Below are positions 1-5,694 of a stretch of 6,039 nucleotides of DNA, in pieces. The notes beneath the pieces are model-generated. The model was not told the DNA's origin, did not search any database, and was given only the letters and a program-made list of their open reading frames with translations. Numbering within the stretch: the stretch's first letter is position 1; every line of letters starts with the position of its first letter. Made by a program: the position numbers and the translations under genes. Location: the NCBI GenBank assembly GCA_005799205.1, contig SYHM01000177.1, forward strand, positions 1 to 6,039, written 5' to 3'. Source of the stretch: Planctomycetia bacterium (GTDB lineage Bacteria > Planctomycetota > Phycisphaerae > Phycisphaerales > SM1A02).

Positions 1-1
1 A

Positions 2-610
2 CCAGATGATGGCACGGTGTGTATCGCGGGCATCGATCTGGCGAAGGATCCGCTCGGCGCCAAGAGGCAATGCGGGTACCTGCCTGAGGGGGCCCCCGCC
101 TACGCAGACATGCGCGTTGAAGATTTCTTAGCCTTCGCAGCACGGGCGCGTGGGTACCGCGGCAAGGAAGTCGCCGCACGCGTGAACTGGTCGGTGGCGC
201 GTGTTCACCTCGAGCCATGCCGCGGGCAACGAATCGAAACGCTTTCAAAGGGCTACAAGCGCCGCACAGGAATCGCCCAGGCGCTCCTTCATGATCCGCC
301 AGTACTGATTCTCGACGAGCCGACCGATGGACTCGATCCGAATCAAAAGCATGAGGTGCGTCAGTTGGTGCGCGAGCTCGGTCAAAGTCGTGCCGTCGTT
401 CTCTCGACTCACATTCTTGAAGAGGTCGAAGCAGTGTGCACCCGCGCGGTGATCATTCACAAGGGGGTCACTGTCTTCGATGGAACGCCTCGCGAGCTCG
501 ATGCGCGCGTCCCAGCGGGAGTCGCACACAATCGCCTCGATCATGTCTTCCGCTCGCTCACGAGTGGGCGAGCGCGAGCGGGCCAGGTGCCGCGTGAGGG
601 TCTGCCATGA
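2..610 (+). CDS. ABC transporter ATP-binding protein, Gld-type exporter (5' truncated)
   Basis: The visible 202 residues are the nucleotide-binding subunit of an ABC-2 type exporter; ATP hydrolysis here would power the permease encoded next. The frame is open to the left edge, so the true start and the Walker A P-loop lie outside the window; the GTG at 17 is an internal codon. Counting from base 2, I see the Q-loop region GYLPE (about 25-29, with Glu where many ABC proteins have Gln), the signature LSKGYKRR (81-88) in place of LSGGQ, Walker B VLILDE (101-106), the D-loop GLDP (110-113) and the switch His in LSTH (137). LSKGY plus YLPE is typical of the GldA/CcmA-like ATPases of COG1131. The C-terminal tail is short. 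The stop overlaps the permease start (ATGA, 607-610), so the two are co-translated. The family is secure; the substrate is unknown. Confidence 0.95.
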   Translation, partial: PDDGTVCIAGIDLAKDPLGAKRQCGYLPEGAPAYADMRVEDFLAFAARARGYRGKEVAARVNWSVARVHLEPCRGQRIETLSKGYKRRTGIAQALLHDPPVLILDEPTDGLDPNQKHEVRQLVRELGQSRAVVLSTHILEEVEAVCTRAVIIHKGVTVFDGTPRELDARVPAGVAHNRLDHVFRSLTSGRARAGQVPREGLP

Positions 611-1380
611 TGGTTGAGCACGGGCCGCCTCGAACGCCTTCAGCCTTCGCGCGCACAGGGAGCATCTTTCGCCGCGAGTTCTGCTCGTACTTCGCGACAC
701 CACTCGCTGCAGTCTTCTTGGTGATGTTCGTCGCGATGGCAGCGCTCTTGGCCTTTCAAGCAGGGGGCCTGTACACGCGTGGGCAGGCCGACCTACGCGC
801 GTTCTTTCAGTGGCAGCCGTGGCTCGCGCTCTTCTTCATGCCCGCGCTCGGCATGCGCCTCTGGGCCGATGAGCGACGGAGCGGATCGATCGAACTGCTG
901 CTCACGCTTCCGCTCACGACGCGTGATTTGGTGCTTGGCAAATTTCTCGCCGCGTGGTCGTTTTCGCTTGTCGCTCTCGGGTTGACCACGCCGTTGTGGA
1001 TCACGCTCTCATGGCTCGGGTCGCCAGATCACGGCATGACGCTTGCTGGATACATCGCTTCGGCACTGCTCTTTGCCTCACTCCTCTCAGTGACCACCTG
1101 CATCTCGGCGTGCACGCGGAATGCCGTGGTTGCGTTTGTCATCGGAGTCGCGGCGTGCTTCGTGCTGTTGCTCACGGGATTCCCCGTGGTTCTCGACTTT
1201 TTTGCGCAGTGGGCTCCGCACTGGGTGTCCGAGTCAGTCGCCGCGATGAGCGCAATGGTGCACTTCAATGCGATGACGCGCGGCGTGTTCGACGCGCGCG
1301 ATGTGCTCTATAGCGTCTCGGTCACACTGGCATTCCTGTGGATCAACATTATCGTGATCGCCTGGAAGGGATCGAGATGA
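607..1380 (+). CDS. ABC-2 type permease (GldF-like)
   Basis: A 257-residue integral membrane protein, the transmembrane subunit of the exporter. Hydrophobic segments at about 31-51, 70-85, 114-136, 144-166, 172-198 and 233-253 give the six helices usual for ABC-2 permeases. After the second segment, the cytoplasmic motif around residues 86-118 (WADERRSGSIELLLTLP, then LGKFLAAW) is the hallmark of the GldF/NosY-like family, where the acidic-basic ERRSG-IELLL stretch contacts the ATPase. ATG 607 is preferred over ATG 610: GAGGG at 596-600 sits six bases upstream, and the start overlaps the ATPase stop. The 3' end overlaps the next gene by ATGA (1377-1380). GldF is named from gliding motility in Bacteroidetes, but homologues occur in many non-gliding bacteria, so no motility role is claimed. 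Confidence 0.94.
   Translation: MMVEHGPPRTPSAFARTGSIFRREFCSYFATPLAAVFLVMFVAMAALLAFQAGGLYTRGQADLRAFFQWQPWLALFFMPALGMRLWADERRSGSIELLLTLPLTTRDLVLGKFLAAWSFSLVALGLTTPLWITLSWLGSPDHGMTLAGYIASALLFASLLSVTTCISACTRNAVVAFVIGVAACFVLLLTGFPVVLDFFAQWAPHWVSESVAAMSAMVHFNAMTRGVFDARDVLYSVSVTLAFLWINIIVIAWKGSR
1366..1370 (+). promoter_or_regulatory. Ribosome binding site deciding the start of the GldG-like gene
   Basis: AAGGG lies six bases before ATG 1377, inside the end of the permease gene. Together with the ATGA overlap it favours the start at 1377 over an in-frame ATG at 1338, which would lie deep inside the permease and lacks a comparable site. Confidence 0.6.
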
Positions 1381-3245
1381 GTCGCAGCGGCGCACGAGTG
1401 TCAGACCTCTCGAAGATCGTGCTGATCCTCGTTGCTCTCATCGCACTCAATGCTGGCGCAGCGTTTGTGCTTGTGGGATGGCGCGTCGACTTCTCTGCCG
1501 AAGGCCTCTACACGATGTCCCCTGGAACGCGAGCGATCCTCGGAACACTCGACGAGCCAGTGCGGCTTGATCTCTATGTCTCACGAGAGGCGATCGCAGA
1601 CATTCCAGAGTTGCGTGCACACACTCAGCGGGTCGAGGAATTCCTCACTGAGCTTGTCACCCTCGCCGATGGTCGACTCGAGTTGCGCATCATCAACACG
1701 CAGCCATTCAGCGAGAGTGAAGACGATGCGCGCGCTGCGGGCCTCATCGTGCAGCCCGTCAATAACAGCGGGTCGACCGCCATTCTCGGCCTCGTCGCAG
1801 TCGGTCCGACGGGCACAACCAAGTCGATTCCGCTGTTCGCTCCTGATCGCGATGCGTTCATCGAGTACGAGATTTCGAAGTCGATCGCAACGGTAGGGCG
1901 AGCCTCGAAGCCGCGCGTTGGAATTCTCTCCTGCATGCCTCTCGAGCCTCCGACGATGTTGCAGAACGGCCAGCCAGGAGCGCCGCGAAGAGCGCCGTTC
2001 GTTCTGCAGCAGCTGCGCGAACTCTTTGATCTTGTCGAGATTGCCCGCGAGGCGACTGAACTTCCACGCGACATCTCGGCACTCTTGCTCGTGCAGCCAC
2101 GCAAACTGTCTGAGTCGATGCTGCGCTCGATCGATGCGTGGGCGGTGGGGGGACGTCCACTCATCGTCCTCGCCGATCCCTTCGCGGAGTCTGATCAAGA
2201 TCCCGACGCGCGCGAAATGGGCGCAAAGGTGCCTGGGACGACCTACGACTTTCCGTTGCTTCGCGCGTGGGGAGTCGAGATTCCGCGCGACATGACCGTT
2301 GGCGACCTCGACTACACGACACGCATCACGACGCCGGGCCCCGGAGGAACTGCGCGCGAACTGAATTATCTTGCGTGGCTCAGCCTCACCCGTCGCGCGC
2401 TGAGCCAGAGTGATCCGCTCGTCAGTGGATTCGAGGCAATCAACCTGAAGAGCGCGGGCGAGATCATGCGTGCGCAGGGTGTCGACGCAGCGATTTCACC
2501 TCGAATAGAGCAACTCATTGTGTCGAGCGATCGGGCGCAACTCATTCAGACATTGAAGCTTGGCTACTTCGGAGATGCTGAGCAGTTGTTGCGCGATTGC
2601 AAGCCCGACGGAGTGCATCACACCATCGCTGCGCGTATCAGCGGACCGATCGGTAGTGCGTTTTCTCCGACGATCGGCGAGGCCAATATCGTGTTGATTG
2701 CCGACGCAGACCTACTTTTCGACGAGACATGGGTGCAGCAGGACCCTCAGACGGGAATGCGAAGGGCGTTCTCCGATAATGGTCCACTCGTCATCGGGCT
2801 GCTCGAGCGGATGGCCGGTGATCCGGCGGTGGCCTCACTGCGTTCTCGCGGTGGTTTCAAGCGCCCATTCGAAAGGGTCGAAGCGCTGCGCAAGGCCGCC
2901 GAGGCTCGATACATCGCTCGAGAGAAGGACTTGCAACTTGAGGTGCGCAAGACAGAGATGAACATCGCGCAGTTGCAAAGTGCGAGCGGAGGAGGCGAGT
3001 CTGGTCAGATGCTTCTTTCAGAGCAGCAGCAGCACGAGTTGGCAGAACTGCAGCGCACGGTCAACGCGTACCGAAAGGAATTGCGCTCGGTGCAGTTCGG
3101 TCTTCGTCAAGAGGTTGACGAGCTCGGTCAGCGACTTCTCGTCGTAAATGTGATCGTGTGGCCACTCGTTGTTGCACTCTGCGCGGGTGTCTGGTGTTGG
3201 ATGGCTGCGCGCCGAGTCGACCGCACCCGCGGCCACGACGAGTGA
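1377..3245 (+). CDS. GldG-like ABC transporter auxiliary membrane protein
   Basis: A 622-residue protein of the GldG / ABC_transp_aux type, encoded as third gene of the exporter operon. An N-terminal membrane helix (about 13-33) is followed by the family entry motif VDFSAEGLYTMSPGTRAIL (38-55) and a large region, probably outside the membrane, with Rossmann-like strands (PRVGILS near 179-185, RPLIVLADP near 260-268, NIVLIADADLL near 437-447). A charged region at about 498-586 (RPFERVEALRKAAEAR onward, Gln- and Glu-rich) should form a coiled coil. A second membrane helix (587-610) and a basic tail end the protein. This helix / soluble domain / coiled coil / helix order is the usual GldG plan. 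The family is thought to assist or gate the ABC complex, but its biochemical role is not settled. No catalytic motif is evident. Confidence 0.92.
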   Translation: MSRSGARVSDLSKIVLILVALIALNAGAAFVLVGWRVDFSAEGLYTMSPGTRAILGTLDEPVRLDLYVSREAIADIPELRAHTQRVEEFLTELVTLADGRLELRIINTQPFSESEDDARAAGLIVQPVNNSGSTAILGLVAVGPTGTTKSIPLFAPDRDAFIEYEISKSIATVGRASKPRVGILSCMPLEPPTMLQNGQPGAPRRAPFVLQQLRELFDLVEIAREATELPRDISALLLVQPRKLSESMLRSIDAWAVGGRPLIVLADPFAESDQDPDAREMGAKVPGTTYDFPLLRAWGVEIPRDMTVGDLDYTTRITTPGPGGTARELNYLAWLSLTRRALSQSDPLVSGFEAINLKSAGEIMRAQGVDAAISPRIEQLIVSSDRAQLIQTLKLGYFGDAEQLLRDCKPDGVHHTIAARISGPIGSAFSPTIGEANIVLIADADLLFDETWVQQDPQTGMRRAFSDNGPLVIGLLERMAGDPAVASLRSRGGFKRPFERVEALRKAAEARYIAREKDLQLEVRKTEMNIAQLQSASGGGESGQMLLSEQQQHELAELQRTVNAYRKELRSVQFGLRQEVDELGQRLLVVNVIVWPLVVALCAGVWCWMAARRVDRTRGHDE

Positions 3246-3282
3246 CATCGCGGCGTTAGCATGCGCGCGGCAATTCCGCCGC

Positions 3283-3288
3283 AAGGAG
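3283..3288 (+). promoter_or_regulatory. Strong Shine-Dalgarno for the small membrane protein
   Basis: AAGGAG is followed by a six-base spacer and ATG 3295. It is the best match to the anti-Shine-Dalgarno sequence in front of any gene here, and it supports translation of the short gene from 3295 rather than from the longer open frame beginning at 3169 inside the GldG-like gene. Confidence 0.75.
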
Positions 3289-3294
3289 ACTCAC

Positions 3295-3462
3295 ATGGAA
3301 TCATCAGGTTCGCAGTGCTGTTCAACCAAGGGCAAGTCATGCGGGATCATTTTCAAACTCGTGCTGCTCGGTCTGCTCGCATGTATCGCATCGAGCTTGT
3401 GGCACATCAAGGATGGAATCAATGCGATGGCGGCTCAGTGTTCGGCTGTCAAAGAGAAGTGA
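3295..3462 (+). CDS. Small Cys-bearing single-helix membrane protein, unknown function
   Basis: A 55-residue protein that I do not recognise. The N-terminus is polar and basic with Cys 8, Cys 9 and Cys 16 and Lys 12 and Lys 14. One hydrophobic helix follows at about 17-36 (GIIFKLVLLGLLACIASSLW), containing Cys 30. A polar C-terminal tail contains Cys 49 and ends in VKEK. The positive-inside rule suggests the Cys-rich N-terminus is cytoplasmic. The three N-terminal cysteines could bind a metal or be modified, but nothing proves this, and there is no lipobox of normal form. The coding case rests on the AAGGAG site, the clean helix and the compact fit between the GldG-like stop (49 bases upstream) and the tRNA terminator. 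It could be the last gene of the ABC operon by read-through, or have its own promoter. Confidence 0.7.
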   Translation: MESSGSQCCSTKGKSCGIIFKLVLLGLLACIASSLWHIKDGINAMAAQCSAVKEK

Positions 3463-3484
3463 CAGCGTGATTTTCGGGGGCCCG

Positions 3485-3520
3485 CGAAACAAACGACCGC
3501 CCCGTGCATCGGGGCGGTCG
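3485..3520 (-). terminator. Intrinsic terminator of the tRNA-Cys gene
   Basis: A perfect 11-bp GC-rich stem (3494-3504 with 3510-3520, loop TGCAT) lies three bases past the tRNA 3' end in the direction of - strand transcription. On the - strand it is followed by TTTGTTT. Hairpin plus T-tract is a classic rho-independent terminator. There is no T-tract on the + side, so it should not efficiently stop + strand transcription from the small membrane protein gene. Confidence 0.82.
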
Positions 3521-3522
3521 GA

Positions 3523-3596
3523 AGGCCGAGGTGGGATTCGAACCCACGAATAACGGATTTGCAATCCGTCCCCTTGGGCCACTTGGGTACTCGGCC
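3523..3596 (-). tRNA. tRNA-Cys (anticodon GCA)
   Basis: Read on the - strand this folds into a full cloverleaf. The 7-bp acceptor stem is GGCCGAG/CTCGGCC. U8 and A9 are followed by a three-pair D stem (CCC/GGG) with an A13.A22 mismatch and a loop holding A14, G15, G18, G19 and A21. The anticodon stem ACGGA/TCCGT encloses TTGCAAA, giving anticodon GCA for Cys. The variable loop is TATTC and the T arm is GTGGG-TTCGAAT-CCCAC. The discriminator base is U73, the known identity base for cysteinyl-tRNA synthetase. CCA is not encoded (the next bases are TCC), so a CCA-adding enzyme must finish the tRNA. It is transcribed toward the ABC operon and divergently from clpS, and it has its own terminator. 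Confidence 0.97.
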
Positions 3597-3602
3597 GGGG
3601 GC

Positions 3603-3634
3603 GCTATGGTGGCGTGAATCGGGCGCGCCGTCAA
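3603..3634 (-). promoter_or_regulatory. Possible tRNA-Cys promoter (weak)
   Basis: On the - strand a TTGACG box (3629-3634) matches the sigma70 -35 consensus at five of six positions. The nearest -10-like hexamers, CATAGC (3603-3608) or CCATAG one base further upstream, are poor and give a 19-20 base spacer, longer than ideal. The location, just before the mature tRNA 5' end, is right for a tRNA promoter. The same 88-base gap must also carry the clpS promoter. Confidence 0.3.
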
Positions 3635-3671
3635 ACGCGCAGAAATCATTTCGAAAGTCGTCGCTCTGCCA

Positions 3672-3677
3672 TAGACT
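3672..3677 (+). promoter_or_regulatory. -10-like box just before clpS (possible leaderless start)
   Basis: TAGACT matches the TATAAT pattern at the key T, A and final T positions. It ends seven bases before ATG 3685, so transcription would begin at or within a base or two of the start codon. No Shine-Dalgarno sequence is visible in the preceding 20 bases, which fits a leaderless message. No good -35 box is present, so the evidence is positional. Confidence 0.35.
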
Positions 3678-3684
3678 CGACGCC

Positions 3685-3981
3685 ATGAGCAATGCCACTG
3701 AAGTCGCCCCTGAGTGCATCGTCGTTCCAGCGCCACTCTCAGCCGGGCCATTGCAGCCATGGGCGGTCATCGTTCACAACGACAACGTGAACACATTTGA
3801 GTTTGTGATCCGCTGTCTGCGGGAGATTGCGCGACTCGACTTGAACTTGGCGATCGAGCGAACCAATGAGATCCATGTGCGAGGCGCCTCTCCTGTCGCT
3901 TGCTCACACCGTGAACACGCCGAGATGATTGGCGAGCGACTCAAAGGCCGCGGACTGACGGTCACCATCGAACGTGCATGA
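3685..3981 (+). CDS. clpS: ATP-dependent Clp protease adaptor ClpS
   Basis: A 98-residue protein matching the whole ClpS fold. A flexible N-terminus (1-24) is followed by WAVIVHNDNVNTFEFVI (26-42), equivalent to the ClpS N-degron pocket segment, then a helix, EIHVRGAS (62-69) with His 64 equivalent to the pocket His 66 of E. coli, and a final SHREHAEMIGERLKGRGL-TVTIE segment (74-97). ClpS binds the N-domain of ClpA or ClpC in the cytoplasm and delivers proteins with bulky hydrophobic N-terminal residues for degradation. The E. coli NDD triplet is NDN here (32-34), and the Met at the pocket rim is Phe 38. The start at 3685 fits the family length; the open frame continues upstream to 3559 only through the tRNA. 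No clpA or clpC gene is in the window. The stop overlaps the next gene by ATGA. Confidence 0.9.
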   Translation: MSNATEVAPECIVVPAPLSAGPLQPWAVIVHNDNVNTFEFVIRCLREIARLDLNLAIERTNEIHVRGASPVACSHREHAEMIGERLKGRGLTVTIERA

Positions 3982-5162
3982 TGGCTCGGCCGCGCTTCTC
4001 TTCTGTGGCGGTAGCGGTGTGCGCATGTGCGGTTTGCACGAGTGCTTATGGGCAGGCCCCGCCAGAGTCCCCCGATCAACCAAGTTCCTCGGCGCCGATT
4101 TCTCCGATCGAGGTGCCGCCGATCGAGAGCGTTGGTGCCTCACAACTCGAACCGCCAGCCGCGGCACAATCGAGGACGATCACTCCCGCTCAAGAGGCCG
4201 CGATCATCAATGCCTCTGGTCGCTTTCGCGCTCCGTTGATTCCAGAGGGTGGTCTTCTCGTCCGCGCGAGCGGCACGCTCGGGCGTGACGAATTCCTTGG
4301 GGTTTGGACGTTTGACCTCAGCGACAGAATCGAAGGAGCGCAGGGGAGGTCTTTGATCCTTCTGCCTGCCGAACCGCTCGCCGACCTCATCACGCAGCAC
4401 ACTGCTGCAACGCGCGACGGCTCAACTGGGCCGCTCTTCGAAGTGAGCGGACGCGTGCTCGTTTGGAAGGGAGTCAACTACCTTCTTCCGACATTCGCAG
4501 TGCCAGTTGATCGCAGGATCGCGCGCGTGGCACCGACTCAATTCGTTGCGCCGGGTGCGCAGCGCAGCGAGAACTCAGTACCCGTTGAATCGGTCGTTGC
4601 CGTTGCACCCACCGCTGCGCCGGTGCCACCTGCCTCGGTTGCGTCGGTCGATCCCGAGACTTTCTCGCGCGAACTCGAAGCGCGGCTCAACGCACGCATC
4701 ACTGATGTTCCATCGAGTGGTGATCCATCACTGCCCGCCGAGGCAGCACCAGCGGGGGTCGAGCAACCTTCGATCGCAACGGTGAGCGCAAGTGATCCTG
4801 CGACACTTGAGATGCCAGCGATCGAGGCGCGAACACACGCTCCTACGATCAGCGTGGCAGCCCCGGGCGGCGCTCCTCTGCTGCCGCCGATGCGCATCCA
4901 AAGCCGACGCGGAACCCTCACGCGCGACCCCGTCTGCGGAACATGGCGATTTGTACTCGCGTCGGGCATCAGCAACGAAGGTGATCTCTCACTCGAACTG
5001 CTTCCATGCTCGACGCTCACGTCGCTTGTTGCGGCGCAGCGATCGCGCGCCGATCGAATGAATGTGCTGCTCACGGCCGATGTCACCGTGTTCGAGGGTC
5101 GCAATTACTTGCGGCCTGTGCGCTTTCAGCAGCTCGCGGCCGGCAAGTGGATCGGTCCCTGA
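3978..5162 (+). CDS. Exported protein with two copies of an unrecognised ~80-residue domain
   Basis: A 394-residue protein whose family I do not recognise. The N-terminus (MARPRFSSV, a hydrophobic Ala/Val/Cys core, then TSAYGQA) looks like a Sec signal peptide with cleavage near residues 25-27, so it should leave the cytoplasm. A Pro/Ser-rich stretch (27-65) leads to domain A (about 92-173), a Pro/Ala/Val-rich low-complexity linker (about 174-302) and domain B (about 303-383). The two domains share GTL-RD, G-W-F-L, SL-LLP and V-V--G-NYL-P in the same order, indicating an internal duplication. The final residues KWIGP follow directly. There is no membrane helix beyond the signal, no lipobox and no enzyme motif. 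The start overlaps the clpS stop (ATGA), with ATG 3978 and 3981 both possible and no clear Shine-Dalgarno site. A periplasmic or surface structural or binding role is a guess. Confidence 0.85.
   Translation: MMARPRFSSVAVAVCACAVCTSAYGQAPPESPDQPSSSAPISPIEVPPIESVGASQLEPPAAAQSRTITPAQEAAIINASGRFRAPLIPEGGLLVRASGTLGRDEFLGVWTFDLSDRIEGAQGRSLILLPAEPLADLITQHTAATRDGSTGPLFEVSGRVLVWKGVNYLLPTFAVPVDRRIARVAPTQFVAPGAQRSENSVPVESVVAVAPTAAPVPPASVASVDPETFSRELEARLNARITDVPSSGDPSLPAEAAPAGVEQPSIATVSASDPATLEMPAIEARTHAPTISVAAPGGAPLLPPMRIQSRRGTLTRDPVCGTWRFVLASGISNEGDLSLELLPCSTLTSLVAAQRSRADRMNVLLTADVTVFEGRNYLRPVRFQQLAAGKWIGP
4251..4496 (+). repeat. Domain copy A within the exported protein
   Basis: This encodes about residues 92-173. 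Landmarks are GTLGRD (99-104), GVWTFDL (108-114), SLILLP (125-130), VLVWKGVNYLLP (160-171). It aligns without large gaps to copy B, with roughly a quarter of residues identical by eye. The DNA copies are too diverged to recombine, so the duplication is old. Confidence 0.75.
4884..5126 (+). repeat. Domain copy B within the exported protein
   Basis: This encodes about residues 303-383. Landmarks matching copy A are GTLTRD (312-317), GTWRFVL (321-327), SLELLP (338-343), VTVFEGRNYLRP (369-380). Copy B has two cysteines (320 and 344) absent from copy A; they could form a disulfide outside the cytoplasm. Confidence 0.75.
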
Positions 5163-5195
5163 GGGGTGTCGCGAGTCGCTCGGGGGAAAGATTGC

Positions 5196-5201
5196 TATCC
5201 T
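5196..5201 (+). promoter_or_regulatory. -10-like box just before the cyclophilin gene
   Basis: TATCCT shares four of six positions with TATAAT and ends ten bases before ATG 5212, so a transcript would have a leader of only a few bases. No Shine-Dalgarno sequence is present in the usual window; a GGGGGAAAG run at 5182-5190 is more than 20 bases away. The 49-base gap holds no terminator, so read-through from the clpS operon is also possible. Confidence 0.33.
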
Positions 5202-5211
5202 CTTCGCCCCT

Positions 5212-5694
5212 ATGGCAAAGAAAGCAACCGCGTATCCAACGGCCCACATCGAAACCACACTCGGCAACTTTGATGTTGAACTCTGGAACGATGTCGCTCC
5301 CAAGCACGCAGAGAACTTTTTGAAGCTCACCAAGGCGGGCTTCTACAACGGCCTCACCTTTCACCGCATCATCGCGGGATTCGTGATCCAAGGTGGATGC
5401 CCTGAAGGCAACGGAACCGGCGGACCGGGGTGGACTGTGAAAGCAGAATTCAATGATCGTCGTCATGAGCCGGGCGTGCTCTCGGCTGCGAGGTCAGCGC
5501 ATGTTGACAGCGCTGGAAGCCAGTTCTTTGTCTGCCTCACGCGCGAGAACTGCAAGCATCTCGACGGGCAATACACCGCGTTCGGCAAGGTCACTGCGGG
5601 GATGGACACCGTTGAGAAGATTGCGGCCCTCAAGTGTGATCGCAATGGCATGCCATCGATGCCACCGAAGATGGTCAAGGTCTCGGTCACATGA
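5212..5694 (+). CDS. Peptidyl-prolyl cis-trans isomerase, cyclophilin type
   Basis: A 160-residue single-domain cyclophilin that catalyses cis-trans isomerisation of Xaa-Pro bonds during protein folding. It has no signal peptide, so it should be cytoplasmic. Family landmarks: VAPKHAENF (28-36), FHRIIAGFVIQGG (50-62) with the catalytic Arg 52 and with Phe 57 and Gln 60, GVLSAARS (88-95) where many homologues have GVLSMAN/R, GSQFFV (102-107) and HLDGQYTAFGKV (116-127). The position of human CypA Trp 121, a main cyclosporin contact, is His 116 here, as in many bacterial cyclophilins. ATG 5212 gives the normal length for the bacterial PpiB class; the frame continues upstream to 5062 only inside the preceding gene. 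The 3' end overlaps the next gene by ATGA. Confidence 0.95.
   Translation: MAKKATAYPTAHIETTLGNFDVELWNDVAPKHAENFLKLTKAGFYNGLTFHRIIAGFVIQGGCPEGNGTGGPGWTVKAEFNDRRHEPGVLSAARSAHVDSAGSQFFVCLTRENCKHLDGQYTAFGKVTAGMDTVEKIAALKCDRNGMPSMPPKMVKVSVT

Noticed and set aside
245..703. 152-residue open frame on the - strand opposite the ATPase gene
   Set aside because: It is antisense to a gene with intact ABC motifs, its composition is Arg/Ser-rich as expected for a complement frame in GC-rich DNA, and it has no recognisable domain.
1581..2198. 205- and 179-residue open frames on the - strand opposite the GldG-like gene
   Set aside because: Two overlapping long antisense frames are a by-product of codon bias. 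Neither resembles a known protein, and the + strand gene is well supported.
3471..3490. Imperfect palindrome (TTTCG...CGAAA) just after the small membrane protein gene, considered as its terminator
   Set aside because: Only five outer pairs form cleanly, there is a G.G mismatch inside, and no T-tract follows on the + strand.
3623..3640. Short inverted repeat (GCGCG/CGCGC) between the tRNA and clpS, considered as an operator
   Set aside because: A five-base stem of alternating G and C is expected by chance in this composition.
3559..3684. Upstream extension of the clpS frame
   Set aside because: The extension would run through the tRNA-Cys gene on the opposite strand, and the added residues do not belong to the ClpS fold. 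ATG 3685 gives the family length.
4538..5104. 188-residue Ser/Ala/Gly-rich open frame on the - strand
   Set aside because: It mirrors the Pro/Ala/Val-rich linker and domain B of the + strand exported protein, so its low complexity is a reflection of that linker.
5062..5211. Upstream extension of the cyclophilin frame
   Set aside because: It lies inside the end of the exported protein gene, and the extra 50 residues have no counterpart in cyclophilins.
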